Assembly (NCBI GenBank): GCA_963751425.1
Contig: CAVVUF010000002.1
Location: forward strand, 1,364,001-1,428,000
Direction of reading: 5' to 3'
DNA from: CAVVUF01 sp963751425
Lineage (GTDB): Bacteria > Chloroflexota > Anaerolineae > Anaerolineales > UBA4823
DNA length: 64,000 bases
Position numbers and translations under genes: made by a program. This document shows positions 7,774 through 17,867 of the stretch, in pieces. Under the pieces are notes generated by a model. The model worked only from the letters and a program-made list of their open reading frames with translations, searched no databases and was not told the origin of the DNA. Numbering within the stretch: the first letter of the stretch is position 1; every line of letters starts with the position of its first letter.

Positions 7774-8607
7774 TTATAAACGCGCTGTCAGCCAGGTCTC
7801 CACATCCTTGAGCACCACTTCCCGCTCCGGCTCGTTGAACACCTCGTGGTAAAACCCCTCATAAATCTTGATTGTTTTATCCCTTGAGCTGGCTCCCTCA
7901 TACAGCATCTGCGCACCGCCCGGGTCGACCAGTTTATCCTGGCTGCCCTGCACGGTGATGAACGGCAAAGAAATTTTACTCACCTCTGCCTTCACGCGCA
8001 GCATCGATTTGAGCATCTCTGATGCCAGGCGCGCTGGCGTTTTGCCATGGAAGACCAGCGGGTCGCTGTTATACACTTTTACCACTTCCGGGTCGCGGGA
8101 AATCATCGAGGCATCAAGCGCCAGCACCCCTGCTTTAGGTGCAACCTTTGAAAGGATTTTGCTCATCGTGATCGTCATGGAAGAGATGTTCTCGCTGATC
8201 TTGATCGCAGGGGCAGAGATGATGGCACCCTTGAACTTCTCCTGGTTATCGAGTAAATAAAAGGTGGTGATCAGCCCGCCCAGGCTGTGTCCCAGGATGA
8301 AAATGGGCTTACCCGCCTGCCAGCCTTTGACCATGTTGTAGTAAGTTGTGAGTGGGTCTGTATAATCTTCGAAGCGCTGCACCTCTTCTCGCCCGCCTTC
8401 CGACTTTCCGTGCCCCAGGTGGTCGAGTCCATAGACGGCGTAACCCAGCGGAACGAAGTGGTTCACCACGTTCATATAGCGACCAGAGTGTTCGCCCAGA
8501 CCATGGACGATGAACAGCACAGCCTGCGCCTCTCCCTCCGGCAGCCAACCCTGGTAATAGATACAAACCTTTTGTGCGTTATTGAACATGCCTTCGATAT
8601 GTTTCAT
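7774..8607 (-). CDS. Monoacylglycerol lipase / lysophospholipase-like hydrolase
   Basis: Alpha/beta hydrolase of the serine aminopeptidase S33 / PldB-MGL group (277 residues), expected to cleave acyl glycerols or lysolipids. The oxyanion motif VHGLGEHSGRY lies near residue 34, LDHLGHGKSEG near residue 60, the nucleophile in ILGHSLGG near residue 105, and the catalytic Asp (SQDKLVDP) and His (GFYHEVFNE) in the last quarter. There is no signal peptide. AGGAGGT lies five bases from ATG 8607. The next gene on this strand is a membrane sulfatase-like protein 36 bases upstream. Confidence 0.88.
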   Translation of the reverse strand: MKHIEGMFNNAQKVCIYYQGWLPEGEAQAVLFIVHGLGEHSGRYMNVVNHFVPLGYAVYGLDHLGHGKSEGGREEVQRFEDYTDPLTTYYNMVKGWQAGKPIFILGHSLGGLITTFYLLDNQEKFKGAIISAPAIKISENISSMTITMSKILSKVAPKAGVLALDASMISRDPEVVKVYNSDPLVFHGKTPARLASEMLKSMLRVKAEVSKISLPFITVQGSQDKLVDPGGAQMLYEGASSRDKTIKIYEGFYHEVFNEPEREVVLKDVETWLTARL

Positions 8608-8643
8608 AGTACCTCCTAATTACATTTGTACGAAAAGGATTGA

Positions 8644-10212
8644 TTATGGTTCTGCATAACAGGTATCGACAACCTGTGTAATATCTTTGAAAACGAAACC
8701 GCTTCCTGTTGGCATAAAGGAACGGTCCTCCAGGAATGGTAAGTCAGTATGAAAAACCGTGTTCAAGACCATTCGAAAAGAATTAACTGGGGAAATTTTT
8801 TCATAGAAGTTCGACTCCACGACAGGATAGGGCAGATAATAAGCATTTAAGATCGCAAAGCGGGCCTTATAGCAACTCTGATCTGATCCATCGAGCACAG
8901 CATTAGGGCCATGATCCCCTTGGATAATGATAATTGGCTTTGTTTGTGAATTTTCTAAAATGTTATCGATAATTCCTAATATGCGCTTGTTCGCATACTG
9001 GATTTGTTTTGTGTAACCTTGTCTGTACTCTTCCTCCCTACCTGTGAAGATCCAGCCTGTATTCTTAATCCCTGTCGCAGGGATTAAATTCCCATTTTCA
9101 TCTAAAACAAAGGGCGGGTGTGGAATCAAGATGTGAGCATAGACGAACTTAGGTGAAGGCTGCGAAACGATACCCTCCAGGGCTTTGAGCTGCTGTAAAA
9201 CCGGTTTGCCTACCAGGTTTGAAACCGCTAATGCGTCATTATTCCATAACACCGACAGGGTTGTGCCTGCCAGGATATATTCAAAGTAGTTCGATTGGCT
9301 TGGGATTGGGATCAGCTTATCGGCGCTGTCCAATTGGGTGAGTCCATAATCGTCTTCGACTGCAACAGTGCTGTATCCCTGGCTGCGTAGAAATTGCAGC
9401 AGCGGTGTAGTATTTAAGAACTGGTGCAAGATGAAAAAATCGTCGGGCTGTTCGTTTTCGCTTGCTGACAAACCATCTAGATAAACGAAGTTCAACGAAG
9501 AGGCGAGAGAATATATGGTTTTGGGATAATTGGTATAACTTTCTTGCGCGATTTGAAACCCCCTCCCCTCTAATGCCTGTATAAACGGACTGTTATCAAT
9601 CCCATATCGTTTCGCTAATACATCTGAGCGACCATAACCATCCAAAATGAAATAGTAAATATCGGGTTTCTCCCGGATGGGGTCATTATTTTTGACAATC
9701 GGTTGGTCGATGCTTGGTAAAGAAGATGCCGCTCTGCTTTCGTGATTTGCGTTCAGAAAGTATGAAAAGACTTGAATGCTCGGCCAGATGATAAGAAGTA
9801 AGCCCACCCAATTGAGATAGGTGGAGAGTGGTCGAGCATTTTTTAATATCCGGATAATCCCATAAGTCCCAAGGATGAAAACGACCGACCACGCTGCAGC
9901 TAGGTAATCGGGACGTCCGATGGATATGGTTCCAATTTTCCAGCTTGCTATGGAGAAATAAATATGACCATAAAAATAGTACAATAACAGATATAAAGTC
10001 GTCAGTAAACCAGCTTTATCCCAATTTTTCAATATTGCCCACAAGCATACAAAAATGATTAACGAGACGAACAGGCTATATGATAATGGGCGGATGAAAT
10101 CTAATAAAGGGATTCGCTCATGCCGGTTTACCGCCATGAGATAAAGGATTGGATATACCGCAAAAAAGAGGGGATGTAAGACGATGAACTTGCTTATAGG
10201 CTTGTTTGCCAT
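8644..10212 (-). CDS. Membrane-anchored sulfatase-like hydrolase/transferase
   Basis: A 522-residue protein with about four or five N-terminal membrane segments (residues 1-165) and an extracytoplasmic alkaline-phosphatase-superfamily domain. YYFILDGYGRSD near residue 185 supplies the first metal-binding Asp, the nucleophile is probably the Thr in NYPKTIYSLAS near residue 228, and IIIQGDHGPN near residue 428 is the second metal site. The architecture resembles LtaS/EptA-like phosphotransferases and uncharacterised sulfatases that modify envelope glycopolymers. The actual reaction is unknown. Confidence 0.82.
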   Translation of the reverse strand: MANKPISKFIVLHPLFFAVYPILYLMAVNRHERIPLLDFIRPLSYSLFVSLIIFVCLWAILKNWDKAGLLTTLYLLLYYFYGHIYFSIASWKIGTISIGRPDYLAAAWSVVFILGTYGIIRILKNARPLSTYLNWVGLLLIIWPSIQVFSYFLNANHESRAASSLPSIDQPIVKNNDPIREKPDIYYFILDGYGRSDVLAKRYGIDNSPFIQALEGRGFQIAQESYTNYPKTIYSLASSLNFVYLDGLSASENEQPDDFFILHQFLNTTPLLQFLRSQGYSTVAVEDDYGLTQLDSADKLIPIPSQSNYFEYILAGTTLSVLWNNDALAVSNLVGKPVLQQLKALEGIVSQPSPKFVYAHILIPHPPFVLDENGNLIPATGIKNTGWIFTGREEEYRQGYTKQIQYANKRILGIIDNILENSQTKPIIIIQGDHGPNAVLDGSDQSCYKARFAILNAYYLPYPVVESNFYEKISPVNSFRMVLNTVFHTDLPFLEDRSFMPTGSGFVFKDITQVVDTCYAEP

Positions 10213-10305
10213 ACCTTATTTTTGAACTCACATATCTCAAGGGGATTTTTCAGTCGGAAACACCATTTTGTGGCCTGCCACAAATCCAATTATCGCACTA
10301 AATAA

Positions 10306-10337
10306 AAAAATCGTTATGCAATCGCAAAACGATTTTT
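10306..10337 (-). terminator. Intrinsic terminator after aldo/keto reductase gene
   Basis: Perfect 10-base stem (10306-10315 with 10328-10337) and a 12-base loop. Read leftward it ends in a run of seven T; it lies 36 bases past the reductase stop codon. The rightward strand also ends in a T-run, so it may work in both directions. Confidence 0.75.
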
Positions 10338-10372
10338 CTTCTTTTCCTCCTGATCGACCAACTTGGATTGGT

Positions 10373-11344
10373 TCAAAGAAATGCCTTCGACAGCCGGTCT
10401 AATTGGTCCAGCTCCTCCGGCGCCAATTGAAACTTCATCGCTCCGGCATTTTGCTCCACCTGGCGGACCTTCGTTGCCCCGGGGATCGTCAGGACGGTCT
10501 CGCCGTGGAAGCTGACCAGCCAGTTCAACGCCACCTGCCCAACTGAAGCGGAATATTTTTCGGCCATCTTTTCCATCGCCGTCACCAGCGGGCGGGTGGC
10601 TTCGATCCTGCCCTGCAGCCTGCGCCGGTAGTAGAATGACTTCTGCGTCAATAAGTCTGGGTTCTTATGGTAGATGCCCGTCAGCAAGCCGTATTCCAAA
10701 GGGGTATAGGCCACGATGGAAACACCCAGCTCTTTGGCTGCCTGCAGCGTCCCATCCGATTCGATCTGGCGGTGGGCCAGGCTGTAATGCACCTGGTTGG
10801 CAGCCAGCTTCAAACCAACTTTCGTCAGGGCTGCGTGGGCACGGTGCATATTCTTGGCATTGAAGTTGCTGACCCCCACCGAGCGGATCTTGCCCGCCTC
10901 TGCCAGCTTTGCCATCGCTTCCATCTCCGCTTCCGGTGATGAAAAGCTGAAGGGCTGGTGGATGTAATACAGGTCGATAGGGTAGGGCTTGAGGCAGTCC
11001 AGGCGCTCGTCGATGCTTTTTAGTATGTGGCTGGCGGTCCTGAAGAGCGGCCACCACTTGGTCGCCACCACCACTTGGCCAGCCTGGATGCCCAGGCTCT
11101 GCAGCGCCGCCGATAGGTTGCGCTCCGACTGCCCGAAGCCGTATAACTCGGCGGTATCAAACCAGCTGATGCCCCCATCCAGGGCGGCCTTCACCAGGGA
11201 GGTCTTCTCCTCCTGGCTCATCACCGGGAAGGCTTTCCCCATCAACCCTGCCCCACCCGAAAACTGCATCACCCCCAGGCCAACCGGCGTAACCTGGATC
11301 CCCGTCGCTCCGAGAGAGCGCTTTTTCATCATAATTTGTTCCAT
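10373..11344 (-). CDS. Aldo/keto reductase
   Basis: A 323-residue NAD(P)H-dependent (alpha/beta)8 oxidoreductase. Catalytic residues are visible: Asp and Tyr in SWFDTAELYGFG near residue 63, Lys in VVATKWWP near residue 94 and His in YYIHQPF near residue 129. The VGVSNFNAKNM and QVHYSLAHR segments are typical of the AKR family acting on sugar aldehydes and ketones. AAGGA lies nine bases before ATG 11344, with an alternative internal Met-Met start a few codons later. A terminator follows at 10306-10337; it appears to be a single-gene unit. Confidence 0.9.
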   Translation of the reverse strand: MEQIMMKKRSLGATGIQVTPVGLGVMQFSGGAGLMGKAFPVMSQEEKTSLVKAALDGGISWFDTAELYGFGQSERNLSAALQSLGIQAGQVVVATKWWPLFRTASHILKSIDERLDCLKPYPIDLYYIHQPFSFSSPEAEMEAMAKLAEAGKIRSVGVSNFNAKNMHRAHAALTKVGLKLAANQVHYSLAHRQIESDGTLQAAKELGVSIVAYTPLEYGLLTGIYHKNPDLLTQKSFYYRRRLQGRIEATRPLVTAMEKMAEKYSASVGQVALNWLVSFHGETVLTIPGATKVRQVEQNAGAMKFQLAPEELDQLDRLSKAFL

Positions 11345-11622
11345 TGAACTTGATCCTTTCTGGGGCTGATTTTACCAGCCAAAGGAAAGTTTGGGATGAG
11401 ACGAGTATGAAAAATATTGTCGGATATTCATTCTTCGACTCGCACATCCTGGCTGGGGCACTATAGGTAGGTTATGCCATTTTATATTCAGAAGATTTAC
11501 AGGCTGATCGGTAGATTAAAGGGATCAAAATCATCAATCCCTTCAGTGTCTTGTAGTTAAAGGAGAACAAACTCCAGGTAGTTTTCTGGTTGAATAACCC
11601 GGAACTCCGATATATGCTAATT
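11345..11622. other. Intergenic, no gene seen
   Basis: Between the aldo/keto reductase start and a broken reading frame at 11623-11882. I find no convincing reading frame, RNA structure or repeat on either strand. Confidence 0.5.
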
Positions 11623-11882
11623 CTAGAAAAAAGTCAAAAACAAGGAATTGACTGGCGAACAATCTTTCTCTGGTAAGATCTCTGCTTCAACCCACTGCGT
11701 TCCTATGTAAGGAATTTCTACATCTGCTTCCACGGGCAGCGATGTTTTCAATTCGAGCACCACGCACCACGCCCACTTCCGGCTGCCGGGTTGTAGATGA
11801 TCAGCTTGGATACCATTCGTTAATTCTAACTCAAACCTCCGCGGAAATAAGTCAGGTTAACTCGGTTTTCACGAATTTCCAT
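11623..11882 (-). pseudogene. Remnant of a small unknown gene
   Basis: On the complement a frame with clear coding character runs to TAG at 11623-11625 and includes WAWCVVLELKTSLPVEADVE and TQWVEAEILPE. It has no usable start: upstream it meets a stop at 11857-11859. A different frame beginning at ATG 11882 (MEIRENRVN) joins it if one base is added near 11858, giving a protein of about 86 residues. The ATG sits directly against the upstream gene's terminator and lacks a ribosome site. I do not recognise the family. Confidence 0.35.
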
Positions 11883-11918
11883 AAAAAAGAGAGCCGCCCG
11901 GTCTTATGGGCAGCCCTC
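11883..11918 (-). terminator. Intrinsic terminator after phosphatase/nucleotidase gene
   Basis: An 11-base stem with two G-U pairs (11889-11899 with 11908-11918), an eight-base loop and six T on the leftward transcript. It lies about 30 bases past the stop at 11950. Confidence 0.75.
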
Positions 11919-11949
11919 CCTGGTTCAATCGAAACAGCGAAAGTTATGT

Positions 11950-14900
11950 TTACGGACCGACGATACGGCCTTCCACCACGGGTCCTACGGGCGAGTTGGC
12001 TGCAACGTAGTCAACGGCCACCTGCAGCAGGTCATCACCTGGCTGGAGAACGTTGGTGCCCTGGGCGAAAACGGTGTACCCGTCTCCGCCGGTATACATG
12101 AAGTCATTGGTGACGAAGCGCACGGAGTCGGTTGGCCCGATGGGGGTCTGCGGACCGCTAATGCCCTGCGGCGTCTTCCACATGCCCGTGACGACGGGTG
12201 TGGTGCCGTTGCAGGTGAAGGTAGCCTTGAGGCCGGAGATCTGCGGGAACCGCCCGGTGGCAATGGCAACATTGCAGAACGGAGAAAAGCCGTTCAGGAA
12301 AGCCTGTTCCATCTGGGCGCCGGTCAGGGTCAAGATGACGGTGCGGTTGCCAAAGGGTAAGACGCTGAACATCTCACCCCAGGTGATCTGGCAGTTCTGT
12401 TCGCCAGCGCTGGGTGGGGCGCAGTTCAAATCTGCACGCAGGCCGCCGGAGTTGGTGTAAGCCGCGTCCACGCCAGGATACTTAAGGCGCATCGCATCCG
12501 CCACCAGGTTGCCCATGGCTGACTCAAACAGGCGGGAGGGGGCGCGCTTGATATCGAACTGCTGAGAGCCGATCACCTGGTTGCGCAGCACGGCTGTCTG
12601 GGCGTTGGCGTCATCGACGATCGCTTTCACATCCGCTCGTTGGGCGACGCCCAGGTTCTTGGCGATGCGCGTGGCTGCTCCAGCCCATTCCACGTCGCCA
12701 CCCTGGACGACCATCTGCACCACCGAGTAGCTGGCGCCGGCGTTAATGCCCTCCGCCACCAGGATGTTGCCGACCATCAGGTTCGAGACCCGGTGCGTGT
12801 GACCTGCCAGGACTACATCCACACTCGTATCCTGGATACCCTGGACAATGGTCATGATCGGCCCTGCCCAAGGCACCGCAGCGTTCCGTCCACGGCATTC
12901 GAACCCACGGCCGTCCCCTGGTGGATCAGCACGATCTGCACCCTAACGCCTTGCTGGCGCAGGTTTTCAGATTCCTTGCGGATCGTTTCCACTTCGTCCA
13001 GGAACTTCAAGCCAGCCGTGGCGCCCGCGCTGACCAGCTCCGGGGTTTCCTTAAGCTCGATGCCGATGACACCGATGCGCAGGTTGCCATAGTCGAAGAC
13101 GTGCGTGCCTTGCACCCAATCGGGGTTCTGCAGGGTGGTTTCATCGACAATATTGGCGCCCAGGAAGGGGAAGTTGGCCCGCGCCTGGTGCTGCAGCAGC
13201 CGGGCTACGCCGTAATCGAATTCGTGGTTGCCGTAGGAGGTAGCCATCAGCCCCCAGGCATTCTCGACATCGATGGCGGGCATATCCTCCAGCAGCCCGG
13301 AGTTGGCCGGTGAAGCGCCCACATTATCACCCGAGGCGAACAGGAAGGAGCTTCCGGGGAGCTGGGCGGCTTCCTGGTCGAAGAGCGTCGCCAATTGGGC
13401 TGCCCCGCCTACCGAGACGTTTCTGCCGTCGATGGTGATGTGGACTGTTCGAGCTGTCCGTGGAAATCGGTCAGCCCAATGATCGGCACCAGGGTGCGGG
13501 CTTCGCCGCCGCGCAGCAGGTCCAGGCGCACGGTGCCCTGGGATTGCTGCGGCTCTGGGATACCCAGAATGTAAGCGATGGTGGGGGCGAGATCGATGGT
13601 GCGCAAGCCGCTGGCAACCACATTCGGCAGCACTTCACCGCCGCCGGCAATGAAAGTCGCGCGCATGTTAATATTCGCGTCCAAGTTTTGCACGTCCGGC
13701 ACATAGCCGTGCTGCCCGAAGAAAGCCGAGCGGGCTACCAGCGTGCCCGGGGTAGCTGCATCAAACTGGTAGGGGGGATAAGCAAAGACGACCAGGTCGC
13801 CGGTGCGCGTGGGGTGCGCCATATCGGCGGTGCTGTCGGGGCCGTTGGGGATGTAGCGTGCTTCCGCCTTGGTAAAGGCGCGGTCGATCATCATCCAGCC
13901 TTCGGGCTGGCTGTCGCCTGTCCAATCGTTGGGGTCAGCCAGCGCCAGGAAGGCGGCTTTGATCTGGGCGACCGTGGCTGCTTCCTGGTTGGCGGGCACC
14001 TGCTGCAAGCCGGCGGCAACCGGCTCGCGCCCCGCCAGGTTCAAATAAATCTGCACTGTCCCGCCTGCCCAGCAGGCCTTGGCTTTGCCGATCGTCTCGC
14101 CGGTTGGCTAGGCGGCAGTTGGAGGTCTGCGGCTTGGAGAGCAGGCCCAGGTCGACCAGCACCTTGCTGGCATCGATCGCCAGGAACTGCGGGGCGAAGC
14201 CATGGTCGGAGGAGACAAAGGTGGATATATTATCGGGCATCAGCGACTGGACGAGTGCCAGGGTGGTGTCGGCGCCCTGGTAGGCGCGCTGGATGAAAGC
14301 GGTGCGCTGAGCCACGCGCCCATCCGGTGTGCCGTTCACCTGCACATCATCATAGGCCGGGTTGGGATGCGCCGTTCGGCAGCGTGGGGGAGATCAAACC
14401 CAGGAACTGGTGCTGGAACTCATCTGTGGTGGGGTAACCCGCCATCACCAGGTCGGGCTGGTAGGTTTTGAGGATGTAGGTAATGATGGGGAAATGTCCT
14501 TTCTCCCAGTACAGCCCTTGCTCAGCATATGTCTCTTCGCTGACGATGCCAGCTTCCAGGACGGCGAAATCGGCTGCGGTGGCAGAGGGAAACTTCTGGG
14601 CAATGTACTCGGCGAAATCTCCGCTGAAGCCAGGCTCACTCCATCCAGACCCAGGAGGCATTGGCACGCGCAACGGAGGTATGGAAAAGGCGTACCTTGC
14701 TCAGGTCGCCATTCAGCTCTTCTACTTTGAGCAGCACGCCGGCGGTCTTCCCATCCAGCGCTCCACCACTGATCTTCACCTTGACGTCAGCCCATTGGCC
14801 GCGTTTCAAGAGTCGCAACGGCATTCGCACCATCCTTGCTGGGTGAAAACAGGACGCGGTCATAGTTAACCACTTTGTCGTTCGTCGAGTCGAAGATGAA

Positions 14901-15663
14901 AGCGTTGAAGCCATATTTATCCGTGCCAAAATCCAGGATGCGCAGGCGCATCTCTTTGGCTGGGCTGTAGGTTCTGGGGGTGTTCGTCCAGCCGCTGGCA
15001 TCGACTGGGGCCGCACCGGCGAAGGCAGCCTGTCCGGCAAAGCCGGCGGGGTGGTCGAACTGCAGGCCAAAGGAAGCCACGAAAGCAGCGTCATCGGTCG
15101 GGACTGATGTAGTTGGTGGCGACGCCGCGCCCGGAGAAAAAGCTGAGGTAATCAACGGTCGGCCCGTTGATGGCACCTACGCGCCCACCCGCCCATTCAA
15201 TCTGGGCGACGCGCTTGCCGCCGCGCTCGGCAGCCTGCGCCAGGGTCTCGGCTTGCAGCACACCTGCGTCAAAAGCCGCGGTGCGGTTGCCCATGGGTTG
15301 GCCGTTGATCGTGAACGTATTATTCGTCGAGCCGTGCACGCCCGACCAGGCTCCGGTTGCCAGGCTGTACCAGCCTGCGCCCGTATTGGGCGGCGCCTGG
15401 GTGAGCAGTCCGCCGTCGGCGGCCTTGGCGCCGGAGCGCAGCAATTTATCCACGGTGGGCATCAAACCCTGGCTGGCATACGCCTCTGCCAGGTCCTGGC
15501 GCATCCCATCCGCGACAAAGAAGATAACTTTTTCATTGGGTTTGGCGCTGAGGGACGCTGGCATTGTGCTGGAGGCCAGCCCCGAAGCGGGGAAAAGAGA
15601 GAAAAGGACAGCAGCGATGATGAGAACGGAAAATGTCCTTTGTAACGAGGGTTTACGTGACAT
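11950..15663 (-). pseudogene. Secreted alkaline-phosphatase-family / 5'-nucleotidase fusion, multiply frameshifted
   Basis: About 1,240 codons encode an exported two-enzyme protein. A signal peptide (FSVLIIAAVLFSLFPASGLA) starts at ATG 15663. Domain 1 is an alkaline-phosphatase/phosphodiesterase fold: VIFFVADGMRQD, a probable nucleophile Thr in PPNTGAGW and the metal site FVSSDHGFAP. Domain 2 is a calcineurin-like 5'-nucleotidase: IIGLTDFHGQLE, YGNHEFDYG, VVLAGHTHR, then the C-terminal substrate domain with YTNSGGLRADL. One uninterrupted frame (13409-14056) spans the end of domain 1 and the first metal motif of domain 2, so the fusion is real. Frame changes fall near 15110, 14800, 14660, 14345, 14050, 13405 and 12865. 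The protein would release phosphate from nucleotides or phosphodiesters outside the cell. Confidence 0.8.
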
Positions 15664-16161
15664 TAAAGCTCCTTTCGAACGCTAACAATAAGTTTTTTTA
15701 GGCTTTCAATGATGCTGACTGACCCTGATAGGGTTTTTTGCGTATTCTCGGTTGTGTGAAAGGAATTGTAAAGTTTTCCCTGTCCACCTCCTTTACAGTT
15801 GGGCGGGTAAGATCCCCCCCTAAACGGACAATTTCTTCGTTTCATAAGGTTTCTACCCTAATAATTAGATATATTATATCATGTATATCTAATTAGCGGA
15901 TATCGTTCTTTCGTTGGAATTTGATTAGGTAAATGGACAGTCCAGACGCAATGCGCTTTGAACTCACCCTCAAGGCTTGCTCGCGAGAAGCAGTACGCTG
16001 CATCATAAATTGGGATTTACCACCACTGAGCCGGGTAAGTGGGAAGGCGAGAGCATCGCTTATTTTAATCGCCGAGCCTGGCGCTCGTCGTTACGGAGAT
16101 AGCAGAAAATATATTGTCACCCCCGCGGCGATGGCGCACAAATAGGGAAACACTTTATGGA
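15664..16161. other. Intergenic upstream region of the phosphatase gene
   Basis: About 500 bases without a convincing gene. It includes the phosphatase promoter region with a long inverted repeat (15862-15895). The remainder to 16161 shows short open frames on both strands with no ribosome site or recognisable product. Confidence 0.5.
15862..15895. promoter_or_regulatory. Perfect 12-base inverted repeat around a TATAAT
   Basis: TAATTAGATATA (15862-15873) and its exact complement (15884-15895) flank a 10-base spacer. On the complement the spacer edge contains TATAAT (15873-15878), oriented toward the phosphatase gene at 15663. No good -35 box precedes it. There is no T-run, so an operator is more likely than a terminator. 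Confidence 0.5.
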
Positions 16162-16788
16162 TCAGCTCGCCGCTCCCGGCATGGGCTTGGAAAGGCTCAC
16201 CAATCCTCCCGCAATGACGTTGATGATAAAAAGCAGGGCGGTGATTGCCACCGCTGCCACCTGCTCAGCAGAGAGCGGAGCTGCCTGGTGGGTCCGGTAG
16301 ACCATCACGATCAAGAAGGCGCCGGTCCCCAGCCCGATGAATTTATGCAGGTTGAATTTGCCACCCGGATAAGGCTTTCCCGCACGGCTCAGCCAGAAGC
16401 CGGATAAGAACATAAAGAGTAAAAATAAGCCTATCTCAATCAACCTTACCTGTACGGTTGTCATACATACCTCCCCGCTTCTTTCTTCTATGACTTCATA
16501 GTGCTGCGACCGCTCATCGAAGTGGGAAAGCACGGCCCTTGCCTTCGCTGGGACGACCGCAGCTTCGTAATCCTCCCCCGCAAACGCTCGCACAGCCTCC
16601 AAGGATTCAAATGTCATGATCGTAACGAATTCGACTTCATCTACTGAGACGCGCCGTAGCAGCTTTATCCCTTTAAAGCCGTGAATGTGCCGGTCTTGGA
16701 TGCCGGTGAAAATTTCTTCTTCCAGCAATGCCTTATACCGGTCTGCATTGCCAGGTGTCGTCCATCCATGCCAAATTCGCACGATCAT
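16162..16788 (-). CDS. Antibiotic-biosynthesis-monooxygenase-like domain joined to a membrane domain
   Basis: Residues 1-100 look like an ABM-type ferredoxin-fold protein: MIVRIWHGWTTPGNADRYK, then FVTIMTFESLEAVRAFAGED. Residues 110-208 form a three-segment membrane protein (IGLFLLFMFLSGFWL; GLGTGAFLIVMVYR; ITALLFIINVIAGGLV). At the junction the DNA reads GGGGAGG, five bases, ATG, so an independent membrane protein could start at the MTTVQVRL methionine (about 16461). A lost stop between two genes is as likely as a true fusion. ATG 16788 is chosen because GAGAGG lies seven bases upstream. Confidence 0.65.
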   Translation of the reverse strand: MIVRIWHGWTTPGNADRYKALLEEEIFTGIQDRHIHGFKGIKLLRRVSVDEVEFVTIMTFESLEAVRAFAGEDYEAAVVPAKARAVLSHFDERSQHYEVIEERSGEVCMTTVQVRLIEIGLFLLFMFLSGFWLSRAGKPYPGGKFNLHKFIGLGTGAFLIVMVYRTHQAAPLSAEQVAAVAITALLFIINVIAGGLVSLSKPMPGAAS

Positions 16789-16821
16789 AGTTTTGCCTCT
16801 CTTTCTATTCATGAATTTATA

Positions 16822-17613
16822 TCACGTTGCTGGATACCCGATCAAGGTTGTAAATTCAAACATGGGTGTTCCGGTCGAGGCATAGCCAGCTTCCCAGGTG
16901 TAGTCTTTTACATGGATTTCGCTGGTCAGCTCATTCAAAGCTTGGGGAGAATACCCCCTCAGCATCGAGATGACTCCATCCCAACAGGTGGCAAGGGGAA
17001 CAATGGGCACCAGGTAAGTCCAGAAAAAACGCTGCCAGGTGCGCGGCTTGAGGAAAGGGGTGACCAGCAGATAGGTGAGGAAAGTGATCACGGGCGATAA
17101 AACCAGGAGGATGATCCCGAAGGGCATTGAAAAGCTGGCTTCGAAGATCCCGATGGCTGCCTTTTTCTCAGCTGCATCCTGCAGAATCGCCCGGGCCTGC
17201 GCGGGCTTGAAATGATGGAAACCTTCGAACATCGTGCGCATCCCCTTCAGGTGCACGGGCACTTGCATGGCATCAACTGGTTCTGCCAAGTATTGGATCC
17301 CCAGGCGGTCTTCAATCCCCCAGGCCTGGATGGCTTCTGGATGGGGGTATTTATCGGTGAGCTTGACCGTGACCGGTAAACCAGCTTGTCTCAGTTGCTC
17401 CTGCAGCCGGATCCAGGGGCCTGTCCCTCCGGAGCAGAGATCTACAATCTCCAGCGTGTCGGCATGCTGCAGCGCTTTTTGAAAGAGAGGGACCAGGTTC
17501 TTGTGCCCAGCCCCCATAGTCGCCGCGAACTGCAGGTAATCGGTTTGCATCTGCCGGAAGATCTGCGGATACCAGGATAGATCGGTAAACTCAAAAAGAT
17601 GGATGCGCTTCAT
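16822..17613 (-). CDS. SAM-methyltransferase-like protein with hydrophobic insert
   Basis: A 263-residue protein. A Rossmann-type motif I (IVDLCSGGTGPW near residue 56), an acidic residue at the end of strand 2 (KLTDKYPHP) and FEGFHHF near residue 133 resemble class I SAM-dependent methyltransferases. A long hydrophobic stretch (about residues 160-190, FGIILLVLSPVITFLTYLLV) suggests membrane association, which is unusual for that fold. ATG 17613 is used; upstream in-frame codons to 17718 give an unlikely N-terminus. It lies 33 bases upstream of the ABM-like gene and probably shares its transcript. Confidence 0.6.
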   Translation of the reverse strand: MKRIHLFEFTDLSWYPQIFRQMQTDYLQFAATMGAGHKNLVPLFQKALQHADTLEIVDLCSGGTGPWIRLQEQLRQAGLPVTVKLTDKYPHPEAIQAWGIEDRLGIQYLAEPVDAMQVPVHLKGMRTMFEGFHHFKPAQARAILQDAAEKKAAIGIFEASFSMPFGIILLVLSPVITFLTYLLVTPFLKPRTWQRFFWTYLVPIVPLATCWDGVISMLRGYSPQALNELTSEIHVKDYTWEAGYASTGTPMFEFTTLIGYPAT

Positions 17614-17867
17614 CGATGAGTGCCTCTGCGAAAACGCTCGCGGCTTCCAAGACATCCGAAAGCGTGAACTGGGGACATTCCGATCCCAGGAGGGGGAGCA
17701 GAAGTGTTCCAGCGACACCGATCAGGTTTGGATTGAGAGTTCAGGCATAGGATTGCAGGTTCAATTATAACCTTCTCATTACTCGCTAAACTTTTCAGGG
17801 GATGATCTATGCTAAAATTTGCTACCTGTCTTGCAGTGTTTTGAAGGAAATTGCTCTTAACCGAACC

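Noticed and set aside
13460..14296. 278-codon plus-strand frame
   Set aside because: Opposite to the phosphatase/nucleotidase motifs (DFHGQ, SSDHGF), which prove the minus strand is coding.
15933..16145. 70-codon plus-strand frame in the 15.7-16.2 kb gap
   Set aside because: No ribosome site, no coding character and no family resemblance.
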